This document shows positions 10,434-21,252 of a stretch of 64,000 bases of DNA, piece by piece. The stretch comes from Carya illinoinensis. Lineage: Eukaryota; Streptophyta; Magnoliopsida; Fagales; Juglandaceae. Position 1 is the stretch's first letter. Every line of letters begins with the position of its first letter. The DNA lies in the NCBI RefSeq assembly GCF_018687715.1, contig NC_056753.1:14319001-14383000 (forward strand), read 5' to 3'. A program made the translations under genes and the position numbers. The notes beneath the pieces were generated by a model, which saw only the letters and a program-made list of their open reading frames with translations, had not been told where the DNA came from and made no database searches.

Positions 10434-13113
10434 CTGGGCTTAATACTTCAATCAACTGGGCTTCATCCTTCTGATGTAGTTTTGAGGAAATCACCACCGG
10501 AAAAGTTCCTTCTTCAGGTCCAAGAAACGCATACTTTAAATCTTGAGGAAGTGGTTTTAGTTCCAACTGAGGAACTTCTTCCTCTGAAGATCTAAGTATG
10601 TCTGGTGGTGGTAAAGCTTCGAACTGGGGTTTCCATCTTGCTCCTGCAAATTGTACTTCAAGTGGTAAAGATGAATATGCAAAACAATCAAAAAAATCAA
10701 AGTCATCTTCATCAATATGATCAATTTTCTCATCAAGTAAAAATTCAGGTGTCTGAAAAATATAATCATCATCAGAAAAAGGAGAAGTTGAGCAAATAAA
10801 ATCTATTGGTGTCAAACTCTCCACAGCATTCAAATCACTTGTGTCATCCAAATGTGCTGGCATCTTGCAAGCGTTGAAAACGTTCAACTCAAGTGCCATG
10901 TTCCCAAAGGTAAGCTTCAAAACTCCACTTCTGCAATTGATCAAAGCATTTGATGTAGCTAGAAATGGTTTTCCTAGGATGACAGGAGCTTGATAAATAG
11001 TGGAGACCGGCTGCTACATGTCAAGAACCACAAAATCTACTGGGTAGTAGAATTTATCCACCTGGACCAACACGTCTTCTACAATACCCCTTGGTACCTT
11101 AACTGATCTGTCAGCTAACTGTAGCATGATGGAGGTCTTTTTCAGCTCACCTAATCCCAACTGCTCATATACTTAGAACGGTAGCAAGTTCACACTACTC
11201 CCCAAATCAAGTAAAGCCCTCCCAATTCGTGATTCACCAATCATAATGGAGATGTTGGGAGAGCCGGGATCTCCAAACTTCTGAGGAGTCTCGTTCAATA
11301 TCAATGCACTAACTTGCTCCGTTAGGAAAGCTTTCTTCTTCACATTCAGCTTCCTCTTCACCGTGCACAAGTCCTTTAAAAATTTTGCATATGAAGGCAC
11401 TTGTTGTATGGCATCCAAGAGTGGAATATTGATTTTCACTTGCTTGAAAATCTCTTGAATCTCCGTGTGATACTTATTCTTTTTGCCAGCTGCCAATCTC
11501 TAAGGATAGGGTACCACAGGTTGGTATCCCTTACTAGTTTCAGCATCTGCACTTACAGGCTTCTTCAGTTCTGGTCTCGCTACCTCTGATTCTTTTTCAG
11601 CTTCATCCGTCTCTGCTGCATCTTTAGGCGTAGGAGCAATTACCTCTGTGTCTATGGTCATCTCAGGTCGGGGAACTTCCTTCCCACTTCTCAAAGTAAG
11701 AACAGCTTTTGCTGTCTCAACAACGTCTCCTGAGACATTATGCACTTGATGTTGTTGTTGTCTGTATACTTGAGGATTAGGCTGAGGCTGTGCAGGAAAT
11801 TTCCCTTTCGCTAGGGTGCTCAAGGTTGTGCTCATCTTATTAACAGTGCCACGCAACTCATTTATGGCCTGAGTATTTTCATTATTTGTGGTGGCCTGAA
11901 TCTGCATGAATTGCTTAAGTGTATTGGCCATCTGTGCCATACTGTCATCTAGAGTCTTCTTTGCAGATGATGAAGGCTGAGGACCTTGTGCAGCTATATG
12001 AGGTTGAAATCCTGGAGGAGCTACATAAGGATAGCTCTGAGGATTTTGATATGACGGATACTGGTGCTGAGGAGCACCTTGATTAAATGGCTGCTGCTGA
12101 GGTGGTGGGGACCGACCAGGCTGATCATTTCTCCATGAGAAATTTGGGTGATTTCTCCACCCCGAATTATATGTGTTGGAGAAAGGCTGATTTTGTGCTC
12201 GATTGACCCAGTTGGTTGATTGTATTGGCTCAGACCCACCTTCTTGAAATACTGGCATAATTGGGCAGTCTTGGGTCTTATGGTTTGAATCAGCACATAT
12301 AGAACATGCCTCTGTTACTTTCGCAACCTTTACTTTTTCCATCTCCATGACCTCCATTCTTCTAGTCAATGCAGTTATTTGGGCTTGAACATCCGTGTCT
12401 CCTTTGAGCTCATATCTGCCCCCTCCAGAAATAGCCCTCATTGGCTGTGCTGTTAATGGAACTCAATCAGTACGAGTGTTCCATTGTTGTGCGCTCTTAG
12501 CAAGGTAGTCGTAAAATGATAATGCTTCATCAGGTTCTTTGCTGAAGAACTCCCCATTGCACATTGTTTGAACAAATTGCTTGCATTCCGGAGTGAGACC
12601 AGTGTAAAAATAGCTCACCAGCCTCCAGGATTCAAAACCATGATCTGGACAAATGTTCACCAAATCCTTAAATTTTTCCCAACTGGCCTGAAAGGTCTCA
12701 TCAGGTCTCTGATTGAACTGGCTGATCTGCTCCTGTAAAAATTGAGTTCTCTGAAAAGGAAAAAATTTCTGTAAGAATTCACGTTGCATGTCAGCCCAAC
12801 TAGAAATGGAATTAGGTCTCAAAGAGTTAAACCATATCTTCGCTTTATCCTTTAAAGAAAAAGGAAATAAACGAAGTCTAATGAATTCATCAGTAACAGC
12901 CTTAGTGATAAAAGTAGCACAAGCCAGCTCAAAATCTGTCAAGTGCTGGTAAGGACTCTCATAATCCATCCCGTGGAACTGAGGTATCACCGACATCATG
13001 CCATGCTTGATAGAGAAATTAGGTGCATTTTCAGGTAAAATTATGCATGAAGGTGTAGTGGTACGAGTGGGTTGCAAATAGTCCTTAAGAGTGTGTGGTG
13101 CAGGTGCAGCCAT
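10434..13113 (-). pseudogene. Athila/Tat-like gag-protease with in-frame stops
   Basis: One minus-strand frame runs from the ATG at 13113 (MAAPAPHTLKDY). The gag domain includes LRLFPFSLKDKAKIWFNSL and a QISQFNQRPDETFQ stretch. A Q/P/N-rich segment and a CSICADSNHKTQDCP zinc-knuckle-like motif follow (about 12300-12250). The aspartic protease has ALLDLGSSVNLLPF (about 11215-11170), where the usual DTG/DSG is DLG. Stops interrupt the frame near 12463 (TGA), 11499 (TAG, where CAG is expected), 11173 (TAA) and 11015 (TAG). Upstream of 13113 the same frame is open to 13257 without an ATG. The C-terminal part has an acidic segment (DEDDFDFFDCF). The frame is cut off at 10434. Confidence 0.85.
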
Positions 13114-13378
13114 GTTTTCTGATTCAATTTCAATTTCGTCACCTGGCTCACTCAAAGAAAAGACAGACGAGCTATCTATCTCCAAGCTGTGTATACTACT
13201 CTCAACACTCGATGTGACTCTAAGCAACCTATTTGAAGTGTCTCTTACCCAAGACACGAAACATCAATCTAATATGGTAGAGATGAGTGGTTGATGCAGA
13301 TGAGATGAGTAACCAGAGATAATATGGTAAAGAAAAATAAAATAAAATAACAAGTTTAAATTTAAGTTAAACAACTTA

Positions 13379-13396
13379 TCCCCGGCAACGGCGCCA
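13379..13396 (-). other. Primer binding site, tRNA-Asp type
   Basis: On the minus strand this reads TGGCGCCGTTGCCGGGGA, the standard tRNA-Asp primer site of Athila/Tat elements. It lies six bases inside the LTR end at 13403. The stretch 13114-13378 is leader with no clear gene. Confidence 0.9.
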
Positions 13397-13402
13397 AAAA
13401 CT

Positions 13403-15260
13403 TGACTCACTAAAAAATGAGTAGCACTAATGCTATCCCAAGTGCAGGAGGATGTCGTGTAATAATTAGGAATAAATTCCTAGATCGTCTCCTCAGGGAA
13501 AGTTGCTTAAAATTAAACTCGTTGAAAAAATGTGAAAAACTTCACAAAGAGAAAATAAAATGATGGTATATGCTATGGATGGAAAAGGATACTAGTCATG
13601 GACTAGATTCATGTCTTTTGAATTTTTTGTTTGTTGGATTGGAATGTAAAGGACTAATAAATTAAACTCAAAAATTAATAAAACTAAATTAAGCATTAAA
13701 CTAAATTAGAAAGTAATTGACAAAACATGAACGGAAAATTTAAAATACCCAAAACCAAGATTCTAGAATTCATCTTTGTAATTAAATCACGAACTCTCAA
13801 AATAACACATAACAGTTGTAATCACTATTAAATGAAAACTTAAAGAAGTAAGAAAAATAAATAACACGAAATAAGTAAACAGAAACTCAAAAGTATTCTA
13901 TAAACTTTAAACTGAAGTTAAATAAAATAGGGAATGAAAAGTCTAAACGAAAACATCCTTTCACGATTCAATTGAAATTCGAAACGAAAAGGAACAATTT
14001 CTCATATATGATGTTTCAGAAAAATTAAAAACAAAAACAAAAGCTTAAAACCAAACCTTTCTTGCAATAAATTAAGGTTACACAATTAATGAGAACTTCT
14101 AAAGCAATTCTTTATGAAACAAAATAGCACACTTGATTAAAAACTTCTAAAACAATTTCTTTTATTGTATGAAACAAACTAGTAATGAAACAAACTAGTA
14201 ACTTAATGGAAATTAAGGTATTACACTTAATGAAATACAATTCTAGAACAAATATTAATACACTAAAAAAATGCTAAAACAACAAAGCTTTGAAACTAAA
14301 AGGAGAAACAAAATTTCTTAAAACAAAAAGGAGCTAATTCTTTCTAGTACATAGCAGAAAATTGTGTGTGTTGACAAGTGTTTTTCTAAGATTGAGTTGT
14401 CCTCCCATTCTCCCTAAAGCTTCGGTGTGCACCTCATTTTATAGCCAAACATCTTGGCTACTTCATCTTTCATTCAATTGGTTTATTAATTCAAACCAAA
14501 CAACCAAGTCCAAGATGCCTAACTCTTGCCTAACTCTTGCCTAACTCATACCTAACTCATACACTGTTTTTTCATTGCCTCTCCAGCCGACTTCTTCAAT
14601 TTGTTTCTTCAATTTGTTATTTCAATTTCAGCACACAACAATTCATTCACCTACTGCTTTGACCGGTCCAAACTAATTCAATTCATTCCCCCAACTACAA
14701 TTCACTCTAGCCGACTTCTCTTCAAGATTCAAGCACGGCATCTCTTCAATTTGTCACATGTTTTCTTTCTTTCTTCCTTCATTTCGGTTCTTGTTTAATT
14801 CAATGGAAAGGAAGCAGCCTTTTATGACTTTTTCAATGTTAAATTTGGTGGAGAGTAGCAGCCTTTTTCTTCATGTAGTTTCGGTGGAGACAGCAGTAGT
14901 TGGTGGATTTCCTCTATGTTAATTTCATCACATGTTCCTCATTTCGGTGGGCAGCAGCAGTTGGTGGACAGCAGCTCAAATTGACCATCTTTTTCTTCAT
15001 TTTAATAACCGGATCACTTTCTAGCTTTTCACATGTTTATGTAGCTCAAATGCACCGGTTCTCTTCCTTCTAATCATGCATCGACTTTGCTCTTCACTCT
15101 TTTTCTCAATTAATTCCAGCACAACACTCACATGTACCGAATTTGCTTTCTTTCCTTTTTTATTTTCCAGTTTCAGCACAACACATTAAGCACAAGCAAA
15201 TCATGCACCTAACACCAATCATGGCATCTCCCCTTTTACACCTTTATTCAACCGTCCAGC

Positions 15261-15300
<40 letters not shown>

Positions 15301-15608
15301 GATGGTTGAATTCAAGTTGGTGCTGCCTCAATTCGGTACATTCCTCCAATTCCAATTCAATTCAGCCGAATTCTCTTATCTCTTCTTGGTTTTAGCCTCC
15401 TTTTTGGACTTGGGTTGAGTTGGTGGGATGAAGTGCATACGGCACTCTTCAATCTAGAAGTGGTCATCAATTCAATATGTCTTTCCATGCCACATGTATA
15501 GGACCTACAAGCCAAAATTCATTGTTTTGAGTCATGCATGCGTTAATGACTTTCAATCTATTAAAAAAATTTAACATAGCTAAAATATGCAATATCTCAG
15601 CTCAATCA
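13403..15608 (-). repeat. LTR of the Athila/Tat-like element (2206 bp)
   Basis: On the plus strand it starts TGACTCACT and ends CTCAATCA, the same termini as the solo LTRs at 22055-24239 and 57792-60487. The block near 13430-13500 (AGTGCAGGAGGATGTCG, CTCCTCAGGGAAAG) is conserved in all three. A CA/TA microsatellite lies at 15260-15300. No gene is recognisable; short frames on both strands look random. Confidence 0.9.
15260..15300. repeat. (CA)n(TA)n microsatellite
   Basis: About 13 CA units pass directly into about 8 TA units inside the Athila-like LTR. A pure TA run occupies the matching part of the related LTRs (near 23200 and 58810). Confidence 0.95.
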
Positions 15609-16821
15609 ACCCCGTCTCGGGAAATCACATGCCCAAGAAATCTGACTTCCTCCAACCAAAATTCACATTTGCTGAGCTTTGCATACAACTGGTGTTCTCT
15701 TAATTTCCCAAGAACTAGACGAAGATGATAAACATGCTCTTCAAAATCTCGGGAATAAATTAAAATATCATCAATGAAAACTACCACAAAGGAATCCAAA
15801 TAAGGTCGCAATACCCGATTCATTAAATCCATAAAAGCTGCAGGGGCATTGGCTAACCCAAAAGGCATCACCTTAAATTCATAATGCCCATATCTCGATC
15901 TAAAAGCAGTTTTGGGTATATCCTTATCTCTTATCCGCAACTGGTAGTATCCTGATCTCAAATCAATCTTCGAGAACACAGCTGCTCCTTGAAGCTGATC
16001 AAACAAATCGTCGATCCGTGGGAGAGGATATTTATTCTTGATGGTCACCTTATTTAGTTCTCGATAATTAATGCACATTCTGAGGGTACCATCTTTCTTT
16101 TTAACAAACAGCACTGGCGCACCTCATGGCGAAGTACTTGGCTGAATAAACCCCTTATCTACCAATTCTTGCAACTGAACCTTCAACTCTTTTAATTTAG
16201 CTGGTGCCATACGGTAAGGGGCTTTATGTACAGGGGCCGCTCCAGGCTCCAAGTCAATAACAAACTCCAATTCACGAACAGGGGGTAGCCCAGGCAAGTC
16301 ATCCACAAACACGTCAGGAAATTCTTCCACAACTGGGATATCTACCAATGACTTCTTCTCAGACGGCGTAGACACCATTTGGACTAAAAAGGCATCCGCT
16401 CCACAAGCAATCTCTCTTCTCGCTTGAATTGCTGATATAACTGCCGGCTTTTCTTTTAGCTTACTTCCCGCAGATTCCAAATAATCACCATCTGGGAGTT
16501 GAAAGCTAATTACTCAACTTCTACAATTAATACTCGCAGAATATCGATATAGCCAATCCATCCCAAGGATAATATCAAATCCCAGCAGCTTAAATACAAC
16601 CAAATCTGCATCCAAAAACCTTCCACCAAAATTCAAAGGACAACCCAAAGCAACTTTGGAACACCACACCACTTCACCATTTGGTAGAGCCACTACTAAA
16701 GATTTTGGCAAGGGTCCCGTAACCAAATTACATATCCGAGCGAAAGTGGAAGATACAAACGACTGAGATGCACCCGAATCAAACAAAGTGCAAGCATAAA
16801 ATTCATATAAACGGACTCTCC
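15609..16821 (-). pseudogene. H protease and reverse transcriptase, multiply stopped
   Basis: The minus-strand frame from the proposed intron to the Athila-like insertion covers the aspartic protease (CTLFDSGASQSF, about 16790) and the linker (PDVFVDDLPGLPPV). RT follows to the FIDD active site (about 15770) and SRDGV. In-frame stops: TGA near 16512, where an arginine codon is expected, and TGA near 16122, where G1 has TGG. The gene is cut at 15609. The remainder resumes at 713 after the inserted DNA, with roughly 85 bp missing. This copy could not make active enzyme. Confidence 0.88.
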
Positions 16822-16912
16822 CTGAACCAATCACATTAACCAATGAAATCCAAATACAAAGAAGAAACCAAATCACACCAAAAATCAAATCCAAATTAAA
16901 TTAGATCCATAC
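16822..16912 (-). other. Probable intron at the gag/protease junction of H
   Basis: On the minus strand the 91-bp segment starts GTATGG after ATTACAG and ends TTGGTTCAG before GGAGAG. Splicing joins GVIT to GRVRLYEF. The ends match the 99-bp segment of G1, while the interior differs in sequence and length. Confidence 0.68.
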
Positions 16913-17977
16913 CTGTAATCACTCCAACATCATGGGTCGCTGGTGCCTCATCATCAACATCTCCAGGTGTAACAGCATAAACCCGAGCTTGCACTGTTTG
17001 CCTCTGATTTGTTCTTCCACCACGTCTACCTCCACGACTTCCTTGAACTGCCTAGGACACTCACGAGCAAAGTGTCCCTGCTAGCCATAATTATAGCATC
17101 GAGCTCCACCCGAAGGGCACTCACCCACATGGGCTCTATTACAACTTCCACAAACTGGCACCCGTCCTCCCATACATACACTTGAGGCTGCTTGTGGTCG
17201 AGTCCCGGTCCGCTGAACAAACTTCTGAGGAGAACCAGAGCTACTTCCTTCGCCAGTAAAACTCCGCCTCTTTTGTCCTGGAGGGGAGCCCATACTTAAA
17301 TTAATCTCTCGCTCTGCAAGAGTGGCCAAGTCAACTAAATCCTAGAAAGTGGCAATCCGGTGGTAGACTACCATTCTGCATATATTAGGACGCAGAACAT
17401 CCTGGAAACGCTCGGCCTGCATCTCCTCCGTGGCGATGAGGTGGGTAGCAAATCGCCCAAGCTCTATAAATCTTCGGGGGTACTGTTCCACGGTCATACT
17501 CCCTTGGACCAAGCTTGTGAACTCTCTTGCTTTTTGCCGTCTCACAGAAGCGGGAAAGAATCAATCATTAAATTCTTTCTTAAAGCACTGCCAGGACACA
17601 GCCACAAAAGACCCCAATACTGACTCCAACATTACTCTTTTTGTATCCCACCATTCAGAAGCAGTGCCTTGCAATGAATAACTGGCATAAAGTACTTGTT
17701 GCGTCTCAGTGCAACCACATACTTCAAAAGTTCTTTCTAAATCTCTAACCCACTTTCCAGCCCGAAGTAGATCCTCTTCTCCCGTGAAGAATGCAGTTCT
17801 ATGCGCTAGAAAGCGCTCATAGGTGCATCCAGCTTGCACCACTCCACCAGGCCCTCCTTGTTGTGGCCTAAAATTTTGCTGCATGAACTCAGTCATTTGC
17901 CTTAGCGCTTGGGCAATGGCATCATCTCTCGGCGTATCGTCCCGAGGCTCTTGAGTAAACTTTCTTGGCCTTACCAT
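16913..17977 (-). pseudogene. H gag with in-frame stops
   Basis: The ATG at 17977 begins MVRPRKFTQEPRDDTPRDD. The capsid domain (FFTGEEDLLRAGKWVRDLER, then SEWWDTKRVML) is broken by a TGA near 17559, where the homologues have an arginine codon. A TAG near 17340 sits at the same codon as the TAG at 3741 in G1. A third stop, TAG near 17081, lies in the zinc knuckle, which is also altered (CYNYG in place of CYNCG). The proline-glutamine repeat array of G1/G2 is absent. Capsid, knuckle and linker order otherwise match G1. Confidence 0.88.
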
Positions 17978-18258
17978 CTTCCTGCCACAACAAAACCTTT
18001 GACCCCCTTTAAGAAACGAATAAAACCAACAACATAAAACCGAAACCAAAACCGAAACCACATAACAAGAAAATAAAATATACGAGCATGCAATAACATA
18101 ACTAAATAAATAAATACAAACAAGTTAACTCAAATAAATTCAAATCAAATAGCAAACTTTAATTAAAATAAATTTCAAATCACAACTTTAAAAACTTTCT
18201 GGTACTATACCTACGGGACATGTGGTTTTACCCAGAGCCAAACCGCTCTGATACCACC
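17978..18258 (-). other. H leader and tRNA-Met primer site
   Basis: The primer site TGGTATCAGAGC reads on the minus strand at 18256-18245, two bases from the LTR. The rest is the T-rich leader, ending TTTCTTAAAGGGGG before gag as in G1 and G3. No coding sequence is evident. Confidence 0.88.
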
Positions 18259-20371
18259 TGTGACGCCCCCAAATCCCATGTACAGACACGTGGAAATCGA
18301 GACGTCGGGATGATGACAACACGGGTCACTACTCTATCGCCAAGTGCCAAGTGTGTGTACATGCAACAAGTGTGCAAATAAAAACACGCAGCGGATAACA
18401 AAAGTCTTATAACTAAGTACCAGAATTTTTCTTTGTTTAATACAAACCCAATTAAAACATACGTAATAAAATATTACAAGCCTCAAGTATCATTTTAAAA
18501 CAAACTACAAGGCATAAAACTCCAAATCAATACTTCGGCGGAGCCGCCTCCTCTGGCTCAGCCTCCTCCTCCTCCTCGACCTCTGCATCAAAATCTACGG
18601 TACCAAAATGGTGCCGCAGGTAAGTAAAGATCCAAACGCCACAAGATAAAAATATATTAAACTCAACAATATGCATGAAAGAATGCAAATGCACATATTC
18701 TATAAATCCACATTTTTCCAACCACGCCAAAATAACCCATTTTGGCCCAAAACATATCCTTTAAAACCAGTCCTTGCCATTATCCCAAATAATGACCCAA
18801 ATCAAGAAACCACAATTTTCCTAGAAAATGGATCACAAAGCCTCAAACATAACCTCGCCATTTTCCTAGAAAATGGCCTGTATCCAATATCCAAAACCCG
18901 TTCCAATTATCGCATGCACCATGATCTCCCCTAGGGATCATCCGCACACTCTGACTCCTGTGCCACACCGCAGGTAACGACTACGCATGTGACACCTAAA
19001 CGAGCAATGCCCAGTCTCACGCCCAGCGCGTACCTGGACCAGGTCATCCTCTAGTCCCCGCTAGCCTAGGAACCAAGGAGTCGACACGACAGCGTTACCA
19101 TATCGTGCGATCCGGTCGTCGCCTAGCGACAACCCAGGGGATGTCACTCAGTATTATCCACTCCCGAGTGACCAGAGGAGCTCCACCGAGATAATACCCC
19201 ATCTCGGGTTGGGGTCGTGATACACACGCACCCGAAAATCCATTTACACAAATAAAACCAGATTTTCTCAATTTAAAACATGTACATGAATGCACCATGT
19301 AATGCACACCTCAAGACACAATTTAACCAACCAATCACAATATCATCAAAACCAAACAACTCCGTCCTCAATCCATCTGACCCCCGACTCCTCGGACTCA
19401 GTCCGGAATTAACCAACCAGTCAATGAATTTATTGTAAAAGCAATAATATATTTAAATCTAAAATAGAGTTTAGAAAATACTTACCATGCTATATGGTAA
19501 TTTTTGAAGGATCACGACGTTGCAAACGGTGGAAAAAAAGCAACGTAAGAGTGTAAAATACACTGTGGCCGTGGGTTGTAAAATACCCACTTTCGAACGG
19601 AGACAAACAAAGACTTGAAATTGGTAGGAAATGGCCTAGAGATGTTTATGAAGCTAATGGAAGTGAGTTTTGGCCGTGGGTGGCGGTGGAAATGGCGGTG
19701 GAAGTGAAAAAACGACAAATCAGAGTTGAGCTCGTGGGAGCTGCTCCGGCAAAGGATCAGGGCCAGAAATGGGTGGTTTAGGACAGGAAGAGGTAGGTGA
19801 TGAAGTGGTGAAAAGATAGTAGCTGGAAGTGGAGCGACGGCGGCGCAAATGCACAAAACCGTGCGGCTTAGATGGGCTCTCGGCGGCAAACGGCGGCTCG
19901 GATGGAGGTGAAACTTGGTGGGGTGGTTCACCGGCTGGAGGGGGAAGTTTCTGGGTGGGTGGTGTAAGCCACGGTGGCTGGACGGTGGTGGTCTGGGCTG
20001 AGAACGAAACTGGCAACAGAGGAGAGAGAGAGGACGTGCTGCACACGAGAGGAAGAAGAAGGAAGAAAGAAAAAGAAGAAAAAAAGAAAAGAAGGAAAGG
20101 AAAAAAAAGAAAAGGAAAAGAGAAAAGAAAAAGATAAAAGAAAAAGAAAAGATGGGGAAAAGAAATGAGGTCTAATCCTCACCTTTGGAGTCCAAAAACT
20201 GATCCAACGAAAACAATTTTAAAAACTATAAAACGACTGAAATAAATTAAACACCACATCAAACTAAAATAAATCCAATTAAAATACAATAATTTAAAAT
20301 AAAAGAGCTAATATATTAATTAAATTAAAATACTCCTTCAGTGAAAATAAACGTAAAAACGGGGTATCACA
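18259..20371 (-). repeat. 5' LTR of H (2113 bp)
   Basis: On the minus strand it begins TGTGATACCCCG and ends GGGGGCGTCACA. Order of features as in the G1 LTR: purine-on-plus tract (20045-20170), CpG-rich block, GTAAGT motif (about 19485), conserved block (19095-19210) and GAG-rich stretch (about 18530-18590). It is clearly diverged from both the G1 and G3 LTRs. It was inserted in the D-family LTR at 20372. Confidence 0.92.
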
Positions 20372-20804
20372 CATCTAGCCGAGCTACAGTACTTATAAAA
20401 CCCTAGTTCAAATAAAATAATAACTTTTCAAATAAGCCCTTGGCCAAAATACAAGGCATTCCCAAAAACCCTAGTTCATTAGAAATAAGACGTGTGGGCT
20501 GGACATCCCCCAAGCCCAATTATTCTATATTAATTCCTATTAATAATAAAATAAACCCTTTTAAGGAAATAAATAAGTCCATGGCCTTTAATAACAATAG
20601 GCCCAAGTCGTGTCTTCCATAGCGTATCATATGGATGAAAACTGAACCTTCTTCTCTCAAGCCCATCATGAGTGTTGGCCTCCTGCTAGCTTTATCCCAA
20701 TTGGATTGCACAAATCCTTGCATTGCGTCCTTGATCTTCGTGGCTCTTAATCTTATAATTGATCCTTAAGACTTGGTCTGCCTTGGGGCCCATCATTTAG
20801 GCGT
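20372..20804 (-). repeat. D-family LTR fragment
   Basis: It closely matches 44930-45354. On the minus strand it starts TGATGGGCCCC (at 20804) and runs to the H insertion at 20371. The rest of this LTR should lie left of the window. It abuts the C-array internal region at 20805, so it was itself inserted into that array. No gene. Confidence 0.8.
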
Positions 20805-21252
20805 ATTGCATCAACACTTTTGGGAGTATAGTTTGCCATTCATTGAGGTCGCATCTAATTGGAGTTGTCATTTTGGTGTAAGGAAGACTTTAGATGTGTT
20901 TTATAAACATTTGTGGAAGTATCATTTTCCATTCATTGAATTGTTGCAAGAACGTTTGCGAGAGTATCATTTGTCATCATTAGAGTTTGATGATACATCA
21001 TTTTGAAGTTGTTTATGGTTTACGGTTTATGGTTTTAATCCACTTACTCCTTTAACTTTGATGCTTTTGCTTGTTAATGACAGGAGTAGCTTGGATAGGA
21101 CTTTTCAAATTCTTGAGAAAATTAATTATACATCATATCTAGTGGATCTTCCAGGTTAAGTATCATGTGTCTACTATTTTCAATGTTACTGATCTTTTTT
21201 CATTTGATGCAGGTGGAGATTCGAGGCCGAATCCTTTTGAGGAGAGGGGGAA
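20805..21252 (+). pseudogene. C array int0: integrase remnant and pol end
   Basis: It starts inside the fused integrase repeat (WEYSLPFIEVASNWSCHFGV, then KTLDVFYKHLWKYHFPFIE). It continues through FNPLTPLTLMLLLV, LDRTFQILEKINYTSYLVD and the C-terminal motif SRPNPFEERGNDG at 21217-21260. The purine tract GAGGAGAGGGGGAA at 21239-21252 directly precedes LTR1. Several stops are present. Confidence 0.75.

Larger units (their letters stand above)
10434..15608 (-). mobile_element. Truncated Athila/Tat-like Ty3/gypsy element
   Basis: On the minus strand the order is 5' LTR (15608-13403), tRNA-Asp primer site (13396-13379), gag and protease (13113-10434), and then an abrupt end. RT, integrase and the 3' LTR are missing. 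The tRNA-Asp primer and the sequence of gag-pro (NIPLLDAIQQVPSYAKFLKD, LLDLGSSVNLLPF) are typical of the Athila/Tat branch. Its right LTR ends exactly against H pol at 15609, so it was inserted in H. Its left part was lost in a deletion that joined it to G2. Confidence 0.85.
1..20371 (-). mobile_element. Element H: Tekay-type Ty3/gypsy chromovirus, split by nested insertions
   Basis: This is a minus-strand element whose 5' LTR, primer site, gag, protease and start of RT lie at 15609-20371. The RT end and RNase H lie at 1-713, and the integrase and 3' LTR lie beyond the left edge. The two halves belong together because 15609 stops in RT just after the SRDGV motif, and 1-713 resumes about 85 bp further along the same gene, judged against the related copy G1. 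Everything between (714-15608) is younger inserted DNA. The LTR starts TGTGA and ends TCACA on its own strand. Bases 20372-20376 (CATCT) would be one target duplication; its partner is outside the window. The lineage call rests on pol similarity to G1, whose chromodomain is visible. Confidence 0.85.

Noticed and set aside
10434..10595. C-terminal extension of G2 gag
   Set aside because: The frame after 10433 is antisense to the Athila-like protease region; the junction is a deletion breakpoint.
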